Assembly (NCBI RefSeq): GCF_003610375.1
Contig: NZ_RAPZ01000011.1
Location: 744,001-808,000 of the forward strand
Direction of reading: 5' to 3'
Length of the DNA stretch: 64,000 nucleotides
Source: Sphingomonas sp. PP-CC-1A-547
GTDB lineage: Bacteria; Pseudomonadota; Alphaproteobacteria; Sphingomonadales; Sphingomonadaceae
The position numbers and the translations under genes are program-made. The notes under the pieces were generated by a model. The model did not search any database and was not told the DNA's origin. It saw nothing but the letters and a program-made list of their open reading frames with translations. Of this stretch, positions 61,485 to 64,000 are shown one piece after another (the first letter of the stretch is position 1; each line of letters starts with the position of its first letter).

Positions 61485-63593
61485 CTATTTCGCCAAGCCG
61501 AGTTGTTGCAGCATGAACGCCTGCCATTCGGAGTTCTGGCGGTAGCGTTCGAACCGGCCGGACTTGCCGCCATGCCCTGCCTCCATATTGACGCGGAACA
61601 GCAGCGGGTTCTTGTCGGTCTTCAATTCGCGGAGTTTCGCTACCCATTTGGTCGGCTCGTAATATTGCACCTGGCTGTCCCACAGCCCGGTGCCGACATA
61701 GAGCGCTGGATACGCCTTCGCCTTGACGTTGTCGTACGGCGAATAGCTCAGCATGTAGTCGTAGGATGCCTTTTGCGCGGGGTTGCCCCATTCGTCGTAT
61801 TCGAAGGTCGTCAGCGGGATCGACGCGTCGAGCATCGTCGTCACCACGTCGACGAACGGCACCTGCGCGATAATGAGCTTGTAGTCGGCCGGCGCCATGT
61901 TCGCGACGCCGCCCATCAGCAACCCGCCAGCACTGCCGCCCATCGCCGCGACGCGGTCCTTCGCCGCGTATTTCTGCGCGACGAGATAGCGGGTGACGTC
62001 GATGAAGTCGGTGAAGCTGTTCTTCTTGTTGAGCAGATGCCCGTCGTCATACCAGCCGCGCCCCATCTCCTGGCCGCCGCGGATATGCGCGATCGCATAG
62101 ATCACGCCGCGATCGAGCAGGCCGATGCGACCGGGGTCGACGCCCGGATCGCTGGATATCCCGTAGCTGCCATAGGCGTATTGGAAGAGCGGCGCGGTGC
62201 CGTCGCGCTTGGTGCCCTTGGCGTAGACGAGCGACACCGGGATCCGCGTACCGTCTCGTGCGGGCGCCCAGACGCGTTCGGTAACGTATTTCGCGGGATC
62301 ATAGCCTGGCACCGGTGCGACCTTCAGCAAGCGGCGCTCGCCGGTCTTGGCGTTGACCTCGTAGGTCGTCGTCGGCGTGACTAGCGAGCCGTAGGTGTAG
62401 CGGACCCACGCCGTCGCCGTTTCCTCGTTGACGTCGAGCGACATGCGATAGGCGGGCTCGTCGGCGGTCACCGCGGTCGACTTGCCGGCGTCGTTGAGGA
62501 CGCGGATCATGCGGTTGCCGCCCTCGCGCTGGTCGATCGCGACGAACCCGTCGAACGGCTTGAAGCCTTCGATGAAGACGGTGTCGCTGGCTGGCGTCAG
62601 GTCGCGCCATGCGGCTGTGCCCTTGGCCAGATCGGAGTCGACGACGGTGACGAGCTTGTAGTTCTTCGCGTCCTTGTTGGTGCGGATGATCCAGCGGTTG
62701 CCGATATGATCCGCGCTGTAGCGAAACTCCCGCGCACGCGGTGCGACGATCGTGAAGTTACTCGGGGCCGCGGCCGGCGCGCAGCGTTGCTCGTCGCTGA
62801 CCGTGCTGCTCACGCCGATGCAGACGAACTTGTCGTCGGCGGTGCGCGAGACGCCCATCGAATAGGTGTCGTCCTTCTCCTCGTACAGCAACCGGTCGCT
62901 GGCGACGGGCGTGCCGAGGACATGCGCCTTCACGCGGTAGCCGCGTAGCGTGACGGGGTCTTTCTCGACGTAGAGAAGGGTCTTGTTATCGTCCGCCCAG
63001 ACGACGTTCGGCTCGATGTTCGAGAGCGTGTCGGCGATCGTCGCGCCGGTCGCGAGGTCCTTCACCTTGAGGACATACTGGCGACGGCCGACGGTATCCT
63101 CCGCCCAGGCGACGCGGCGGTTGTCGGGGCTCACCGCCCAGTCGCTCAGCGCGAAGAAGCTGTGGCCCTTCGCCATCGCCGGCTCGTCGAACAGCGTCTC
63201 GGCGGGCGCGGTGCGGCTTCCCTTGCGGCGCTCCAGGATCGGGTAATCGGCCCCGGTCTGGAACCGCGATCCGTAGTAATAGCCGTTCTTCGCATACGGG
63301 ACCGAGCTGTCGTCCTGCTTGATGTGCGAGACGGTCTCTTCGTACAGCTTGGCCTGGAGCGGCTTCAGCGCCGCGAGCTGGGCATCGGCATAGGCGTTCT
63401 CGGCGGCGAGATAGGCGAGCATCTCGGGGTTTTTCCGCGTGTCGTCGCGCAGCCAGTAGTAATCGTCCTCGCGCGCGCCGTTGGGCGAGGTCACTTGGAA
63501 CGGCTTCTTCGCGACGCGCGGCGGCTGGACCTGCGCCACCGCCGCCGTCGAGACCAGCGCGACGCCGGCCAGCATCATGTACCGCGCCGTCAC
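61485..63593 (-). CDS. Secreted S9A prolyl oligopeptidase/oligopeptidase B-type peptidase
   Basis: 702 residues. GTG 63593 overlaps the stop of the upstream gene (GTGA) and starts a signal peptide (MLAGVALVSTAAVAQ); the open frame to 63899 lies in the upstream gene. An N-terminal beta-propeller is followed by the catalytic alpha/beta-hydrolase domain with the nucleophile Ser near residue 551 in GGSAGGLLMG, and the catalytic His near 672 in AGHGGKSGR. Sequence features (YYWLRDD near the start, GGQEMGRGWYDDG) match oligopeptidase B, which cuts after basic residues. Acts in the periplasm. Confidence 0.92.
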   Translation of the reverse strand: MTARYMMLAGVALVSTAAVAQVQPPRVAKKPFQVTSPNGAREDDYYWLRDDTRKNPEMLAYLAAENAYADAQLAALKPLQAKLYEETVSHIKQDDSSVPYAKNGYYYGSRFQTGADYPILERRKGSRTAPAETLFDEPAMAKGHSFFALSDWAVSPDNRRVAWAEDTVGRRQYVLKVKDLATGATIADTLSNIEPNVVWADDNKTLLYVEKDPVTLRGYRVKAHVLGTPVASDRLLYEEKDDTYSMGVSRTADDKFVCIGVSSTVSDEQRCAPAAAPSNFTIVAPRAREFRYSADHIGNRWIIRTNKDAKNYKLVTVVDSDLAKGTAAWRDLTPASDTVFIEGFKPFDGFVAIDQREGGNRMIRVLNDAGKSTAVTADEPAYRMSLDVNEETATAWVRYTYGSLVTPTTTYEVNAKTGERRLLKVAPVPGYDPAKYVTERVWAPARDGTRIPVSLVYAKGTKRDGTAPLFQYAYGSYGISSDPGVDPGRIGLLDRGVIYAIAHIRGGQEMGRGWYDDGHLLNKKNSFTDFIDVTRYLVAQKYAAKDRVAAMGGSAGGLLMGGVANMAPADYKLIIAQVPFVDVVTTMLDASIPLTTFEYDEWGNPAQKASYDYMLSYSPYDNVKAKAYPALYVGTGLWDSQVQYYEPTKWVAKLRELKTDKNPLLFRVNMEAGHGGKSGRFERYRQNSEWQAFMLQQLGLAK

Positions 63594-64000
63594 TGTGCTG
63601 CTCCCTGTGCCGGCGTCGTTGCGCCTGCCGGCTTCCGGTATCGATCGAACCAGGCGATGATCGCCGACGCCTTCGCTGCGGATTGCGACGGGCGAGCGGC
63701 AAGGCCACCGTGGCTCGCGCCCGGCACCTTCACGAGCGCGGTCGGCACGCCGCGGATCTGGAGCGCCGCGTAATATTGCTCGGACTCGCTGACCGGCGTC
63801 CGGTAATCGTCGCCGCCGACCACTACCAGGGTCGGCGTCTTGACGTTGCCGACCAGGCTCAGCGGCGAGCGGTTCCAATAGCTCATCGGATCCTCCCACG
63901 GCAGCTTGGTGAACCAGTAGCGCGAGGTGAACAGCGTGTTGTCCATCGTCAGCGCCTCGCTGATCCAGTTGATCACCGGCTTCTGCGTCGCGGCGGCCTT
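63590..64000 (-). CDS. S9-family peptidase, C-terminal part only
   Basis: The last 136 codons of a larger gene cut by the window edge. Seen: PMSYWNRSPLSLVGNVKTPTL, VVGGDDYRTPVSES (catalytic Asp region), and KVPGASHGG with the catalytic His, the usual end of an S9 prolyl-oligopeptidase-type catalytic domain. Its stop overlaps the start of the next S9 gene, so the two form an operon. The N-terminal domain and exact subfamily cannot be told from the part present. Confidence 0.85.
   Translation of the reverse strand, partial: KAAATQKPVINWISEALTMDNTLFTSRYWFTKLPWEDPMSYWNRSPLSLVGNVKTPTLVVVGGDDYRTPVSESEQYYAALQIRGVPTALVKVPGASHGGLAARPSQSAAKASAIIAWFDRYRKPAGATTPAQGAAQ

Overview
The window reads as a chromosomal segment of a high-GC alphaproteobacterium, most likely a Sphingomonas-type organism. 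The support is four-base start/stop overlaps throughout, GTG/TTG starts with good ribosome binding sites, three TonB-dependent receptors, an oxygen-dependent (Cob-type) cobalamin pathway with CobG, CobF and CobN, and REPIN-like intergenic palindromes. I found no tRNA, rRNA, transposase, phage gene or CRISPR array. The taxonomic call is an inference from gene content.

Region by region. (1) 1-3054, minus strand: the 5' part of a Pls/PosA-type single-module peptide synthetase with an adenylation domain, a carrier domain and membrane/beta-helix repeats; it runs off the left edge. Divergent from it is a secreted M1 aminopeptidase (3222-5894). (2) 6164-13875, minus strand: a housekeeping and cell-wall cluster, namely MltB, RlpA, D,D-carboxypeptidase, HolB, MetG, TatD, a metallo-beta-lactamase-fold hydrolase and a membrane-anchored aspartyl protease. 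Most neighbours are translationally coupled. (3) 14133-15422: a lone astB. (4) 15476-35171: a polysaccharide/uronate utilisation locus with a TonB receptor, type-B carboxylesterase, KdgK, KduD, KduI, UxaC, a LacI-family regulator, an FAH-family enzyme, a hexuronate-type MFS transporter, a 1265-residue secreted LamG-domain protein of unknown activity, a DUF885 metallohydrolase and a GH43 enzyme. Four copies of an operator-like motif, TGACACCGGTTNC, lie at the promoters of this locus and predict one LacI regulon. (5) 35246-45756: a CPA1 sodium/proton antiporter, two tandem hairpins with a shared loop, a small unknown protein, an iron-siderophore TonB receptor behind a Fur-like box, a GST, another TonB receptor, a secreted M3 dipeptidase and an 89-residue acidic protein. 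(6) 46029-61412: cobalamin biosynthesis. CobA, I, G, J, M, F, K, L, H and B are all present, so this block should make the ring from uroporphyrinogen III to hydrogenobyrinic acid a,c-diamide. It also carries CobE, the cobaltochelatase subunit CobN, CobW and a NiCoT cobalt/nickel permease. Two cobalamin riboswitches sit in front of cobW and in front of the permease. CobK is inverted inside the otherwise minus-strand gene row. (7) 61485-64000: two coupled secreted S9 peptidases, the second cut by the window edge.

How the genes work together. In the uronate locus, the receptor and secreted enzymes would bring in and depolymerise a uronic-acid-containing glycan, and the MFS carrier would import uronates. 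KduI, KduD and KdgK would turn the unsaturated-uronate product into 2-keto-3-deoxy-6-phosphogluconate, with UxaC feeding in saturated uronates; the regulator shuts the block down in the absence of an intermediate. In the cobalamin block, cobalt import and the early operon should both be switched off by adenosylcobalamin through the riboswitches. The strongest candidates for new biology are the LamG protein and its regulon, the paired hairpins after the antiporter, the Pls-type synthetase, and the inverted cobK.
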